Part shown: positions 35,701 through 50,322 of the stretch, one piece after another
How positions within the stretch are numbered: the stretch's first letter is position 1
How the letters are laid out: the number at the start of each line of letters is the position of its first letter
Source of the DNA: Halichondria panicea
Lineage: Eukaryota; Porifera; Demospongiae; Suberitida; Halichondriidae
Assembly: GCF_963675165.1 (NCBI RefSeq)
Contig: NC_087386.1
Location: 3,974,169 to 4,038,168, forward strand
Length of the DNA: 64,000 nt
Direction of reading: 5' to 3'
Translations under genes and position numbers: made by a program
The notes under the pieces: model-generated
The model's database searches: none
What the model saw: only the letters and a program-made list of their open reading frames with translations
What the model was told of the DNA's origin: nothing

Positions 35701-38700
35701 CGTGATGACACCAAGTTTCTCCTTACGAACAGCCAGACCTAGTGCAGTGTCTCCACTCTCTGTTATAGAAGCTGCATTATGAGTAGTATGTGTATGAGCA
35801 CGAGAACCTAGCAGCAACTAACAGGGCAATATGAAACTAAACTACTCATAGTACTAGAAATATTAGCGTGATACTAAACTTATGCCATGTATGCGATCGG
35901 CTCTCATGTGACATTTGCAGGGCAATACAATAACGAGTCAATGTCAGATAAAGGGTTATTGTTCCACAAGTACAGTCATGTTGTTAGGTCGATGTAAATA
36001 AAGGCATGAACAACTTGATGTAGTAACAATGAAAGGCATACTACAAAACGACATTCTTTACTACTCTGACTCACCTTTTACATCCACACTATATTCACTG
36101 ACAAGAACTCTCAGGAAGTCCACATCACCAGCATCAACAACCAGCTTCAGTATACCTCCTTGTATCGAAGAGTCTGCATGTACATGTACAGGAATTGAAG
36201 TAAACAGTCAATAAGTACGTATAATAACTCATGCAGCCAACATGCAGCTAGAATGAATAAAATCAGCTTCCACATCCACACATGCATACAGTACGTGATG
36301 ATTCACCATTAATGTCCACACCACACTCAGTGACAAGGTACTTGACTAGATCAAGCTTTTCTAGACAAATAGCCAGTCCCAGTGCTGTATCTCCATTCTT
36401 AGTGACAGGAGCTGTGAGCATTACAACAAGAAAAATGTGCATGCCAGTGTACACGTATAACTAAAGATCAGGTTACATTTAGCACATCAACCGGTATTAT
36501 ATTCAGTACAAAACGGGCAGTGTAACAATTTTACAGGAGTGTACCATAGACTTGCGAAAATACGTCCATTTCCATGAATTACAGAAGGCATTTCAACTCA
36601 AACAACACTCATCCAGAAAATATAATTGAGCATGCTAAATAGTCAGGTGTTTATGCTAATACAAGATATACTTTTGCAATTGATGTCATTAAGGTTAGGA
36701 TGTACGTAGTGTTTGCTCATTAATTATTCATGAGATAATGTTTTCATGGCAATATTGAAAGTAGTTTTTGTATCAATACAGGCAATGATAATGTTCATAT
36801 TCAAGGTAAAACTGTCTATATTTCCTTTTTGAAGAGTATACGGAATAGCCGTCAGAGATCTGTGGTGGACACTCACTTATTTGGGTGTCAGTTTTCTAGA
36901 GCTACAGAGGCCATGGAGTGACATACAAGAGCTCTATGACAAGATCTATACTTAACTTAGAGCCAGATGTTTAGATATTTCTTTATTGTAATACTTGTTC
37001 TGTCATATCTGCTCTTTTGTACTATCAATACGCAAAAATGAGCCAAAAATAAACAGCACTGCAGCTGCAGAGTCTTGATTCTCATTTTACATCTGGTAAG
37101 AAGGTAGAAAAATGACGCAGAAGTTTTGTAGCTAGCTTTACCAAAATTGCTGTACAGATGCTGAGCGGGAACGTCCACTTTCTTGCGTGGGCGAAACACT
37201 ATATCCTAACCTTAGATATTCTACCATTTTTTGGCTGGTAGATCAACCATGAATAGCAACAAGTCTCTAAATGTGATTCTGCTTGCTCAAAGGTGTATGC
37301 AGGGAACCACAAGCCCTTAGCTATATACGCACGCTGAATCTCAGTCTGATGCTGATGTCCCGTGATTTTGCCAGTTCGTTTGTGTCTTCTACAGAATAAG
37401 TAACTAGCATTAGCATGCGCATGCATGCATGTGATTGATAATTCTCGGCATCATTCCTATAACTTGGCTTATTCTTCCACAACACTGCATGCTACAGCAT
37501 GAACAGTTATGTTACGAAATAAGAGCATGACGCTTTGTCATAAATCTATGGTTTTTGTTTAGCAACTGCTCATATAAAAAAGCTTTGAGATTGGCCGCAG
37601 ACAGGCCTAATTTCGAGTTAGTTCCCCAAAATACCCCCATGTAGCCATGCAGTCGATCTCAATTTTGTATAAAAGGGTGTTTGAGGCTATACGGTATGGT
37701 ACTATAGTACGGTTGAGGGGATCAAAGATTTATCAAGATGCATGGTAATACATCATACTCAGTCTAATGTTATATTTCTGACTCACCATTAAAATCGATT
37801 CTGCACTCAGTGATAAGGCATTTGATGACAACAAGATTCCCTTCACGAACAGCCAGTCCTAGTGCTGTGTCTCCACTCTTGGTTGCAGGAGCTGAGAATC
37901 ATTATAATTATTGGCGTGTTACGATACTGACAGCCGAATATACATTTTTGTCTTAGAACAATTAAGTTGGCTTAGGTATGCTTCCTTTGTTAACTCTTTC
38001 TCCGCTGAAGCCGGCCGCACAGACTATTTTTAAAAAATTGCTGTCCACGCTGTGTTGGAGCTATGCACACGCTGTAGGTACCAGCACTTGCGCATTGAGC
38101 TGCTCTTTCATGTGGTATATTTAATATCTTGCCTCGAGATACTCGTCCAGTACTGCTGAAAGAAAAGTGACCGCATGTGACTAATTGATAATGGCTTCGA
38201 GATCTTCTTAGTATAACCATAGATAAAGAAGAGAGCGATTGGCAACGGAAGTTAAAACGTAGACTTTTGTGCAGGGGGTGTGGCTTAATCCTGAAACGAT
38301 GCGTGTTGTCCCCCACCGTAACGCCGCGAAACACTTTTTTTATGTTTGAGGCCTTACACAGAGCTTTCTAAGACCCCCCAAAACTTCATTTCCATGCTTC
38401 TTGATGATGTGTATTATGTGGAAATTCCCAAAATTGTTTCTAGATTGTTGAGAAAGAGCTACAGGTACATAGCGCTTTTTTCACCTCTTTTCACCGGTTT
38501 TTTATGGCTATGTACCAATAACACCTATAATATAGCTAAGATTGTCTAACTAAGTAGTGTACTGGATCACATATAGCCTCAAGCATGGAAATGAAGTCTA
38601 AAATCAGCAGCAGGATTGTTATACTGACAGTAAGACAATCAGTTGTCTCCTCAACCATTCCTAGCCTGTGCTTTACTCGAGGCTGTCTTCCTACGTTGAA

Positions 38701-41612
38701 GTAGACAGCCTCGAGTAACGCCGGGGCAACACGGATGGTTATTCGAGGTCGATTTTGTTGCCAATCCCTCTTTGCTCTATCTATGGTACAACCTCAGTGA
38801 GGTTCTAGGCAGCTAGACAGTGAGAAGAACGATGCTTATAGACTTGTTGAGTGAGAGGATGGTGACTGGGATCATAGCTAGATAAGAAACTACCTCAAGC
38901 TAGAAAATATAGAGCCTAAAGAACCTAATAAAGAAGCTCTTGCGATGGACGAAGTTCCTGGATCTGGTAAGTCTAGAGTAGCATCTGTAGTCTTCCTAGC
39001 TTCAATATAAGTTTGTTTAGGCTAGTTACATCAGCAGTGGCATCATGAGCTACTATTTAAGTTGTAAACCTGTGTGTAGGTGAAGAAAAATTTTCCCGGA
39101 AAAATGGCGTCTGCTGATGTGACCTCACAGACAAGTTTCTGCTGATCCTGCTTGAACCGTGTCTCCGTGAGAACATTGAGAACACTTATATAGTGTCTTA
39201 GTCACTTTTGCCTTTATATATATAATTATACAATAATTATTGTTTGTGTACATAATTGTAAATGTTTGTAAGCAATCGCTAATTGGGGGGGTGGTCAGTT
39301 ACTAGGTAACGATGATGGTGTCAAGATACCTGGGGTCTGTGCTACCATAGTGCTACCTGTAGGAAATATTTATACAAGTCATTTTAATGCATGGTTCATG
39401 ATATATGAATTTTTAAAGAAAAACTCTGTATTTTCTTGTTTTAATTAAAACGGGGAAAGGCAAAAAACACCCAATGTGGCAAGAACAAAATGCTTGTCTT
39501 TAGATATTGCTTCTGCTTTATAATTGGGGCTAGAACTGTATAGGCTCAAATGTAGGCTAAATTGTACGAACACAGGAAAAGTTACAGTGGTAAATCTAGT
39601 AAACAATTTCTAAATGTGTCTGCATGCTAGCTTCTATGTTGAACGGTACGTGGAGGGTATGATTATGTTTTCCAGTCTTCATGCTGTATAAAAGAGTGTC
39701 GTTGTATATATATATTGCAGCCGTTGCACACACATTTGTTTCCGTGTAAAAAACTACAGATCCGGTCGTAGTAGATACAAAGATCAAGTGTTCCTGACAA
39801 GAAAAATCACCTGAAATGGGTGGGTTTTTTAACAAAGCCGGGGCATGAATGTTCCTGGGTGCATATGCAGGGAGATACAGACACGCTTTGGACTATCACT
39901 GTAACGTTTCCTGTGTTCGTGTAATTTGGCCTACGTTTTACAGTTGTAGCTCCATGCAATTGATGTATGTTGCAAGCAAGAATGCTACCTAAAGACAAGC
40001 AAATTGTTTATGCTAGAGTGTTACTTATAGCTACGAAGCAAAATTATGCATGTGTTTTATGTTATTCATACAAGTTTCATTGTGGTATATTGTTATAAAG
40101 AAACTTTTTGAGGAATGAACTTCTCCAGTAGTCCAGTTCACCGATTACAGAAGCTCCATAATTTACCAATTACCTACGTACAACCGTGACAGTGGCTTAG
40201 GAAGTGGGGCTCCAGGGGCCGGAGTCCCCCATATTTCTAGGCTATTAATTAATACCGTATAGCGGGAACATTTTGCGTTTTTCGAGGGCAGAGCAGTAAT
40301 GCGAAAATGAAAACCGGGATAAACTCCTATGCACCGGTTTTTTCATATGCAAAGTTATTGGTGGGTGTGGTTTCTTGGCATTGAAATGCGAATATTAGAA
40401 CAAAAATTTATGCTGAGGGCTCTGGAGCCGAATAGCGAACATTTGCACCCGCGAAAGCTTTCCGCTATACGGTAGTAGAGATGTCTTATTAAGCTGCACT
40501 ATGTACTTTTTTTAAAATTAAAACTAGAGCCCCCCCATTGAGAAATTGCTTCCTACGCCACTGCGTGATAGTCATATCTAACCAAACTAATATTGACCGC
40601 GCACATCAATTTAAAGAGCGTACACATTAGGCAGCAGAAATAGATAAATTTTATTCACCTGTACTATCCACACTGCACTCAATGATAAGGTACTTGATGA
40701 CATCAAGACTATCCTCACGAACAGCCAGTCCTAGTGCTGTGTCTCCAATCTTGGTAACAGGACCTGAAAAACATTTTGCTACGTTATGTACATGCATGCA
40801 TGTTATTATGTCACACATCAGGCATTTAAAAGTGAGTGTTAAAACGCACCATTAACATCCACAATGCACACATTGATGAAGAACTTGACAATATTCAGCC
40901 TCCTACCATGAATAGCCTCTCCCAAGGCGGTTTTTCCGTGTCTGTTCATTATACCTACGTATATAATGCAGTGTATGGAATGGATACAGCATGTGGAGCA
41001 GCACATGCTTATTATGGAAGTGGTACGGTAGTGCTAGAAATTACTGTATGTGGGATGCTATATTTAATATGTGAGCAGCTATTTTTATATCGCACATCCT
41101 ATCGCACAATTAAATCGAGAACTGTAAATTACAATTGAGTGTTTAATCGTGGAAGTACGTTAGTCGCAATAATAAATATCGCATAACATTTTCGAAGCCT
41201 TAAAATTGGCCACAGTGCATTGTATAATTGTATGCTCGCATAGATTTCTAGCACTACGGTACCTTTAATCTACTGTAACATCTATAATTACGATCATCAA
41301 TTAGTATACTTACCTAGGTTACACTGTCTTGTTTCCATCAGCAACTTCACACACTCAATGGAACCCCAGTAACAGGCTAAATGTAGAGCTGTATACCCAA
41401 ACTCAGTCTGCTGGTTGACATCAGCCTTATACTCTAGGAGAACCTTCACCACACCTGTTCTGTTGACGTAGCATGCCTCATGGAGGGCTGTCCATTCATC
41501 ACTGTAAACGTCACTCCAATTCACTAGAGCACCTTGCTGCAACAGTTTCTTAATTTTGTCTACACTGCCACTGTGACGAGAATTCTTATAAAGTAGCTCA
41601 CCCAGATGGTAC
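29779..41612 (-). CDS. Ankyrin - Roc-COR GTPase - death-fold protein (5' end not found)
   Basis: Exons, 5' to 3': 41314-41612, 40850-40954, 40659-40763, 37787-37891, 36307-36411, 36075-36173, 35667-35771, 35111-35215, 33899-34003, 33652-33741, 32980-33084, 30439-32687, 30263-30350, 29779-30152. They join in phase to about 1,345 aa; the first exon opens mid-codon, so a 5' exon is missing. The first exon holds two canonical ankyrin repeats (TALHEACY, TALHLACYWG). Ten single-repeat exons follow. The 2.25-kb exon has a last repeat, then a Roc GTPase with P-loop GHGGEGKST (32430-32404), DFAGQE and SHAD, then a COR-like region (VIDRIKLLAEINGTMFAP). The C-terminus has one death-like segment (GILKAWRDKN ... 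ELAG) and a clearer death domain in the last exon (LGLTAGQQTDI, ALRKWRDRN). Roco-death proteins act as GTP-switched scaffolds for apoptosis or immune signalling. The specific role here is unknown. Confidence 0.9.
40190..40563. mobile_element. hAT-like MITE with a second MITE nested inside
   Basis: The ends CAGTGGCTTAGGAAG and CTTCCTACGCCACTG are imperfect inverted repeats, with the 5-bp duplication CGTGA on each side (40185-40189, 40564-40568). A TACCGTATAGCGGG...CCGCTATACGGTA element (40253-40474) is nested in it. Confidence 0.8.
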
Positions 41613-43241
41613 CTATATTGTGCATAATAATACCAGTATAGGATCAAAACATAATCGATTTGTAGAACGAGATAAGAGGACAATGAACAAGACTTTGTAT
41701 TTTGTTGGCATTTTGTACAAACAGTATAGCGCTTAGTGCACACATGATATCATGCATGATGAACATTTTTTTCCATCAATTTTGCTGCATGCAGGCAGAA
41801 TCAGGAAACTCAAACAGTGGGATATGAGATCGACCATGATTGTTGCTAAAAAGCAGGAGAAGTGCTTTGAACACCCCCTGCTATTTATAATTATAAATTA
41901 TGTATGCCCCTTCATGGCTTGCAGCTCTTTGCAAAAACTGGAAGTGAAATGATGTAAATTGGTGGGTTAGGTTTCCAGCCCCCAAAATGTTAAGGGCTCT
42001 GCGGCGGGGTATCTGGCGCTTTGCATCCTCAAAGCACCCCTCTCCTATAATTCCTGCGTATGCCCTGAAAAGGATCGATATCAAGTCAAATTTAGGGTGT
42101 GGTTGTCACAGTCCAGCAATTACTACTACATCCACTCCAGTTTTTCCCCCCGGCAAGTGCCCCGGCATTTGTCCCAGTATTTATACTATCATGAATAAAC
42201 GCAACGCCATTCAAAACTTCACATGGTATTTATTCTCAAGGATTTATTTTTAGGGAGGCGTAAACATTTGATGTGTGTCTGATGTGACAGCTAGTAGAAG
42301 CCACTGACATGCAGATAGATTAGTGTAGCAGAACCTGAAGTATGTCCTATAAGTCCTATGAAGGCGAACACCCAGAATTATCCATCACCAACCGACAGAA
42401 AACACTCAATCGTGAACTCACTGGACGTACTGCTTCATCTGACAACTTTAATACCACTTATTAAACGTTTCAAGTGCTGATTCTTTAACCGTTAAGGGCC
42501 CCGGGAATGCTGGAAGTATTGTGTGCATGGGGCAAACCTAGCCTTAGCAATCGCGCAAAGTTGTAGTGAGCACTTGTTCGACTTGCTGTTTCCTAATATC
42601 TCTCTAACTGCAATTCTCTCTGTCTTGAATTCAAACCTTGTGACGACAGACGAGCTTCTGTTTCATTAGCTTCTACTTGTTGTTACACTTCCCTTAGCAT
42701 TGCCAGCAGATGGTGTCTTTGATATGGCGTAGGGAACGCCATTGCCTCATTGCCTTACTTGTTCAACAGTTGAGCTGTATCAGTTTCATCAGTTAGAAAT
42801 ATTAATGTCTTGCTTGTGCAATTGTAATACGGTACAAATAATCGTTAGAAAATGTAGCGATTATCACGCTAAAAAGCTTAAACTGTGTGACAAACAGACA
42901 GCGGATATCCGGTCACGGAGCTCTCTCTGCAGTACTCGTTACCATGGGATAAGCCTCAGGGCTTGCCCCAATTACAAAAATGTAATTATACCGTCTCTAT
43001 TCTACTTTTTACTACCCACAATGTTAGGTAAAGGATTGATCAAGTAAACGCGAAAAAACGCAAGAGAGCCTCATGTCAATCTGTCACAATGCCATGCGAA
43101 TAATGCAAGTAAAACAAGGATACAGTATATTGTACATAATCATACGCAGAAAAAAACTGTGACTTTTTTCATGCACATAATTGGGTTAGCGAAGCGAGTC
43201 CCTTCCTAGTGATGAATGTTGAGATTTTGTGTGTGTATGTG

Positions 43242-43281
<40 letters not shown>

Positions 43282-46200
43282 ATGCTAGCTAAATGTACAC
43301 TTGGGAACGAAGGATCAGACAAGACACAGCGACTCCTACAGCAGGTCAGAACAGTACAGCAAGGTAGACCAGCCTGAAATCACACAGTTATACATAGCTC
43401 TAGCTTGAGGTCACAGCAGTATTACAGTACAGCTGGCCAGCTCACTTGCTGTGAGTCTACTTTATTATTGGGCCATAAACCTGGCATGGGCACAAGAGCT
43501 AGCTATACAGTCAGCAAGGAAGGCTCAGACAAGACACAGAGACTCTTGGAGCCACAGGTACACCTACAGTACGTCAGAACAGGACACAGAGACTCTTGAG
43601 GCCACAGGTACACTTACAGCACGACAGAACAGTATACAGCAAGTCACACAGGCCTGAAATCACATGTGACATTCATCACGCTTGCCCCATGGCGCTTGCG
43701 TCACCCTAGTATTATTTTTAATGCATGGTAGTATGTGACATAAAACTTCCATGGTATGGTGTAGTGCATTATGTGTGAGCATTCCTATCATGACAAAAGA
43801 AGAATGAGCAAAGTTTACATTCCATATAGGTGCTGGGTTCTGACCCAGTGTGCAGCTTTGGACTGAGCTTTTCTCACATTCAAATACCTATATAGCGGGT
43901 ATAATTACTTCGAGGGTACAAACTTTCGCGGAATGGCCGTTAGAGGTTTTCGCAGAATAGCGGCCTTTCAGCAGCATGCGTGCATGTGATATTAAATTCG
44001 TGGGTAAAATGTTTACGGTACATGCTGAATCAGCAAAAACCGCAAACATTTTATACCCTTGAAATATACACGTTACACGGTAGCTCTGTAGTATGAAGCC
44101 ATAAGCCCCGTTTACACCAGGCCTTTAATCCGGGTTGGAATCCGGATTAAACCTAACTGCGTTTGTGTAAAACGGCCCTAATTATCCGGGTTCTAATCCG
44201 GCATAGCCAACCCACTTTTGGAGGGTACAGATTGTCAGAAGCGGTTTAGCTGTGAGTAAACACAAAGGGCTAATTCTGAGGTGTTGTACATGTTCGTGGG
44301 TGTTTCTAGAGTAAGCTTGTAGCTTCCTATCAGCCAATGTTTGCATTAGTGGTCATTTTACTATGGCCACTACTCAGAAAAATCTGACTGGATTAGGTGT
44401 AAAAGGGGGCTATAGATCAAAGGAAGTATGTGCTCTATTTTCATGTGGCTGGAAAATAGAGCACAGTTTTGACAGAGCACATTTAGGGTATTTAGTACGT
44501 GGGAATATGGAGCAACTGCTCTACGGTTGCAAGGAGAGTAAATATGCAAAAGTACAGTAAAAGTAAAGTACAGCACTATTAGCTTATAGCCATGCTCATC
44601 TTGGATTTAATTTTGCAAACTGAAGATTTTTATTTTTGCTTACCGGTACATTATAAAGATGGAAGAGCAAAAGCATTCCCTCCAGAATCAGGGACAGCAA
44701 AATCTGTTCGAAAGTTGCTATTCTACTAACGGTAGTTATAACTCTACACTATATAATTATATTATAGAGCCCTAGCTATTGGTAACTGTAAGAACGAGAA
44801 AAGAGGTGCATAAACCAGTATGCACCGTCTTATGCTCAAGCTCTATGGATACTATAATTATGGTGCATAACGTCTAGGAGAGTAGCCCAGAACTTCTGTG
44901 GGCAATGACTTCATTGTGCTTCATAATTATACTTACATGGCAACCAGTAATACAACTATGTTTGTTATTTAAAGATACGGTGCTTTCTTACGAACTTCTG
45001 TGGGCAATTATATGGTTTCACTGACTTCATTGTCAACTATGTTTGTTATTTAAAGATACGGTGCTTTCTTACTCAGTAATATCCAAGTGTTATAACAACT
45101 AACATACGCTCTTTGCTTTACTCTGGATTGAGCTGTTTGGGGCGAGTATGAGTGAATTGTGTATTTGGGTTATTTAGTTTTCATTTTCAGTGGCACCTCA
45201 TATATCAACATTATATGTGTGATTTGTGATTTATTGATGTTGAAATCAAGCAAAAAACAACGACATCTTCATGCATGCAGTCACTCCACGGGAGTTCTTG
45301 GTACAAGTAGACGGATATAATATATACACGTGATGTACTTATAATTGTGGTGTCAGGACTCAGGTACATACAGGGGAAAGGGGGGACCTCCCCTAGATCA
45401 TAATTCCTTCACTAGAATTTCAGTTGAGACAATTTTCAGTTGATACATTTTTGGTGCATTCCATAAGTTATAGTTATAACACAGGCACAAGCACTCAGCC
45501 CTCGGGGCTTACGCCCTCGTGCTGAGTGCAATATATGCCATGCATCCCGAGTGCACATGTTATAACTAGTTTATATCCCGAGGGCATAGCAACATAACAC
45601 TATCTTAGTAACACAATATAAAAAGATGACAAAGACAACTCTAGACACAGCTCCATCTTCTAGACGCCAGTATATGCAGCGTATAAGATTGGCACGACTG
45701 ACGAATGGCTTGACACAAAATTGTTGGAGTTCCAACGCTGAAATCACTGCAAAACAGCCCCACCCCACTACTGCTGCAAAGAAACAGCCCCACCCTACTT
45801 ACTACTACTGCGAAGAAACAGCCCCACCCTACTACTCAGTGTAACTGCTGCTCGAACAACCCTTCACTATCCTCGGCATCACAACCAAGCTCGCCTCTAC
45901 ACTGCTGCAAAACAGCTCAAGCCCCCAGTGAAAAGAGGCGCTTCTAGTGCTATGGTGAAGCAGAATTGACATGCATCACAAAGTCGAGGACTAGGTCTTC
46001 TAGGAACACAGAATCTCCACAAAATGAGCCTTGGACAATTTTAAAACCTGCATTGTTGCAAAGAAGAAACTCCAGCAGTGCTGAACATTCCTGCATGGCT
46101 GGACTTACTTTGATACTTGTTATTTCTCATGATACAATATTTAATTTAATTGTCTGTCTAATGCCAGAGGGGCGTTTTGTGGTTAGTGCATTATGACTTT

Positions 46201-49200
46201 CAGCAGTGCATTATGCTGCATATTGCACTTGGGAACAACATAGCAACAGGATATAATTTTAACAAGAAGACAAAACAGCAAACATTTGATACACAAACAC
46301 TACAAACCTACACATAATTATAAATATATACAACAAACTGATTGAACTAAAGCATGCAACAGCCTAGCCTATATAAATAAGGCCACTACAAGTGATACTC
46401 TGGTTTCTGGCCCACCTCCACATCAGATTTATTCTATCTCATGCATTACTTCTACTACGCATGCGTAGAATGGCCCATGTGGTCCAAATTGGGATTCATA
46501 AAGTGAAACCATAGATTAAAGAGGGACTGGAAATGGAAGTTACCTCGAATTATATCCGCTTAATTTAGCGTTAATTTATAAATTCGCTAAAATTTTAGTA
46601 CTGGTTATGCCTCGAGGCGTAGCCGCACGAGGAATATGACTGTGTGTGTGTGTGTGCGTGCGTGCGTGCGTGTGTGTGTGTCTGTTCCAGCTGTAACTGC
46701 TCAACAGTTGCAATGAGACGAAAACTAACAGCTTCTATAGGCTTCTAGCCACATTCTCTTGGATTAGCATACTAAAGCTTCTTTCTCGAGTTATGGCTAG
46801 TTTGACTCACATCGAAGGCTGTTGCAGTCTTTTCAGAATCTTTGGTAGCATCATTTGTTCGCACAAACTTTCTATTCAGTTAGCCTTGCACTAAAGCGCT
46901 AGCTTTTTGTTAGCTACAAGAGTTAGAGAGAGAGAGCTGCTAAAGAAGCTAGCTATTTTAGTAGCCATTATTGAACTTGGCGAGACACACCCCTTATTCC
47001 TGGATGTAATGCGCATGCGCGCTCAATACCACATGTAAGATAATCCATTTTGAACCCCAAGATCCTGGCAGAATCGATTTCTTCTTTGTTGACAATGAGG
47101 TCCTGGTAAGCCACAAACCAACCTTTCTGATAACTCTTTTTAGACTGCTTGTTATAGATACTACTTTCTGTGATTATCTCACAGATTACTGACTATGCCC
47201 CACTGTTTGGCTACAGGAATTTAAGACGATCAGTATGCACTATTAACTGTGGACACCCCTTTCTTGTGAAACAATCAAAGCACATTGCAAATTATTTACC
47301 TCTTCTATAACACTCTAATACTTTTGAGCGAAAGCAAAAACATGGCGAGAGGCGCGCACGCTTGCAACACTCGTTTATAATAGTAACAATAAGGTACGCC
47401 GGGGTTTAATCAAGGCTATGTATCTATAACGTTGTTAGGTTAGATAGTACCTTGGCTGTCTGCTATATTACTGTGAACCTCGCTAATCCGAATAGAGCCG
47501 GACCAGACCCCATCCGAATACATGAAATTTCCGGATTAATGGATGTCATTAATTGATTATGAAATCATTAACGAAGACACTTTTGTACATGTATTATGAT
47601 ATTCAGAAGGGAAGCTGCTAGCTAGAATAGTCAACTTTCTCTCCAATACAGTGAGTCTTGTGAGTGAGCTCTTCGTTTTCTTTGCAGTGGCCATTGTTTT
47701 GGGCGCCGGGCGAGGTTGAGCAGTTTATAAAATTATTGCTGATTCAGCAAAGCAAAGTTAGATTGCGCATGCGTAGTGATCTGTTCTACTGACAGCCCCT
47801 CCTCTTTTCAGTTTGCCATTTTGTCTGGATTTGCGAGGTTTCGGACTAAAGGGTCCGGATTACCTCGATTTAAGGCGACCCTCCAAATAGGCGACACCCT
47901 GGAGCTTCAGCAATTTTCTGACCTCTAAAAATAGCGACAGCTGCGTTGACAATTATTTTTTAATGTCGCGTTCTAAATAGAGGTAAATATAGCCACTCCC
48001 TAGCCTCGATCGTAGCCCACTGGAAAATCAAGTGGCCTGAAATCGAGGCAAGTAGACTCTGTAGAGTTACCTCTAATTAGATGCGACCCTCTAAATATGC
48101 GACACCAGGACATTTTTCAACCTTCAAAAGAAGCGACCTCTGGTTTCGTAATTATTAAAAAGTGCGAGGTCTTTAATACTACGGTATGGTGAAAGTTAGA
48201 ATAATGGTCAGTTAGACAAGCACAATATCAAGACAAATCCAAAACAGACTACTAACGGCAAACAACCAAACTGATGCACATGATCCTTGTGCATCAGTTT
48301 GCTGTACGTTAACGTATAACAATCTCTTGTCAAGAGATTTTTTATGAACTGAAAAGGAAGCTCACCTTCTCCAGTAGTCCATAGGCCTAGTATTCATGGG
48401 GTGTCTGAGTATAGATAATGGTCTGAGTCTGAATCTTTGGAGTGGACTTTAATTAATACTAGCACACTTCCGATCAGGCAGTGCATACATTGAAAATGAA
48501 ATCTATGGGCAGTATGCACAGTATTGACTTGTGGTAAATTACTAAAAGACGCGCATGCGCACATGCATTGAGAGCCTCGTGGCTCATTTGGCTCCCAAAA
48601 AATCAGCACAAAAGAGTTGAATGTAGAAGCCCCAATGGATTCGAAAAAGGTAAACGCTTGTTGCTAATAAAGTAGATCTACGTTAACTAATTTGTAAAGC
48701 TAGAAAGATGTTTGCCTGTTAGTGTTATAAAATTAGGCCTATTATACTATAAATATCGTATGATTTCTGTGTATAATTAGTGCACTGCACTGGAATTTGT
48801 ACAGTGAAGGTGCTATAAAAGCGTATCATAATAGAGTAAAGCCACAGATTTATCGAACACAAACGCTTTTTCTCGAGGATAGCGGCTCAAAGCATCTAAA
48901 TCAATAGCACCTAATCGGCGAGACCTAATCTCTCGGATTAGGTATATATGGAATAGCCTCGAGACCAGCTGTTTGTTATCTGAAAGAACGCCTGGTCAAG
49001 TTCCATTGAATTCTGCTTTTTTTGTTTTTGTTGTAGCATGCCCTCTCCTCTTTTATACCGTATAGCGGGTAATTTTCGGGGGACAAAATATTCGTGGTTC
49101 AGCAATATTGAGATGTTTCGTGGGTAATATTTTCATGGTTATACTCTGTCCACTAGAAAAGCGTTAGAAAATTGCGTATGTTCGATAATCGGTGCTTACA

Positions 49201-49708
49201 GTATTATTAATAGTGATTATGATAATATTATACTGTTGTGATCAATACTATAGGAGCTAAAAAGAAAATCTGGAGGAGGATGCCATCACTGTGACGGGGT
49301 CACGTTTGAAGGTGCTGTTGAATGATTACCGTACTTTTTCAAAATAATTATAACCCCCTTATAATTATGCACCGTAAAAATCATTATTTTTCTTGTTCTG
49401 CACACTAGTCTCACAAATGTAGTTATTGAAAACGTTGCCTTATTTAGAAGAAGTACGGTAAGTCTAGTACAAATATTGAGTGCAACGCATCAAATGTTGG
49501 GACTGGAGTGATATAAAGCCAAAGGCCGCAAGCCCCGTCGTTGTTACATTGCTCCAGTGCCAATCATGTATACTTACAGTGCATTATTGTTAAAGCCAGT
49601 AGGCTTTAACTAGGATTTGCACCACTTTTGTAGCTTTTCGGCATTTGCACGTACCGTATAGCGAGTAATTTGCATACATTTGAATATGAATATTCGTACA
49701 GCTCAGGA

Positions 49709-49922
49709 TACCGTATAGCGGGTAATTTTCGGGGGACAAAATATTCGTGGTTCAGCAATATTGGTTCAGCAATATTGAGATATTTCGTGGGTAATATTTT
49801 CGTGGTAGCTGCCTGCACTGTAGGCAAGGTCGCTTCATTCGTGGGTAAAATATTCGTGGTCAGACCTCCAACCACGAAAACCACGAATATTTTGCCCCAC
49901 GAAAATTACACGCTATACGGTA
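49709..49922. mobile_element. MITE with TACCGTATAGCGGGTAATTTTCG ends
   Basis: The 214-bp element has ends TACCGTATAGCGGGTAATTTTC and the complement, with inner motifs ATTCGTGG. It is an intact member of the family also seen at 50106-50322, 40253-40474, truncated at 49058-49150, and diverged at about 43885-44085 and 26920-27110. Confidence 0.75.
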
Positions 49923-50105
49923 GTTACGTTGGACTTATTGTGCCAGAAAAACTTTGCAGTTTTAGTTTTAGTAGGTGCTCTTCTGATACGAAAATACGAA
50001 AATTTCCACCATACGAAATAATCTGTTATACTGTATTTTCACTACTGAATCAGTTACTGCACATCACCCGGGTCTGGCCTAAATGTAATACAATGTTGAT
50101 ATAAT

Positions 50106-50322
50106 TACCGTATAGCGGGTAATTTTCGAGGGGGAGGGGTAAAACATTTGTGGTTGAACAATATTTAGTCACTTCGTGGATAATATTTTCGTGGTTGCTG
50201 CTTGCCCTGCAGGTAAAGGTAGGCAAGGTCGCTTCATTCGTGGGTGAACTATTCGTGGCCAGAGCTTCAACCACGAAAACCGCGAATATTTTACCCCACG
50301 AAAGTTACCTGCTATTACGATA
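50106..50322. mobile_element. Second MITE of the TACCGTATAGCGGG family
   Basis: The left end is TACCGTATAGCGGGTAATTTTCG; the right end is diverged (GAAAGTTACCTGCTATTACGATA). The inner ATTCGTGG blocks match the copy at 49709-49922. Confidence 0.65.

Noticed and set aside
41881-42253. Candidate 5' exon of the ankyrin-Roc gene upstream of 41612
   Set aside because: The frames fall in sequence shared with repeats near 14280-14400 and give no ankyrin-like or phase-consistent exon.
45626-45844. 72-codon frame with repeated PHP-T/Y-Y stretches
   Set aside because: It is produced by a short tandem repeat (AAACAGCCCCACCC); no splice context or homology supports a gene.
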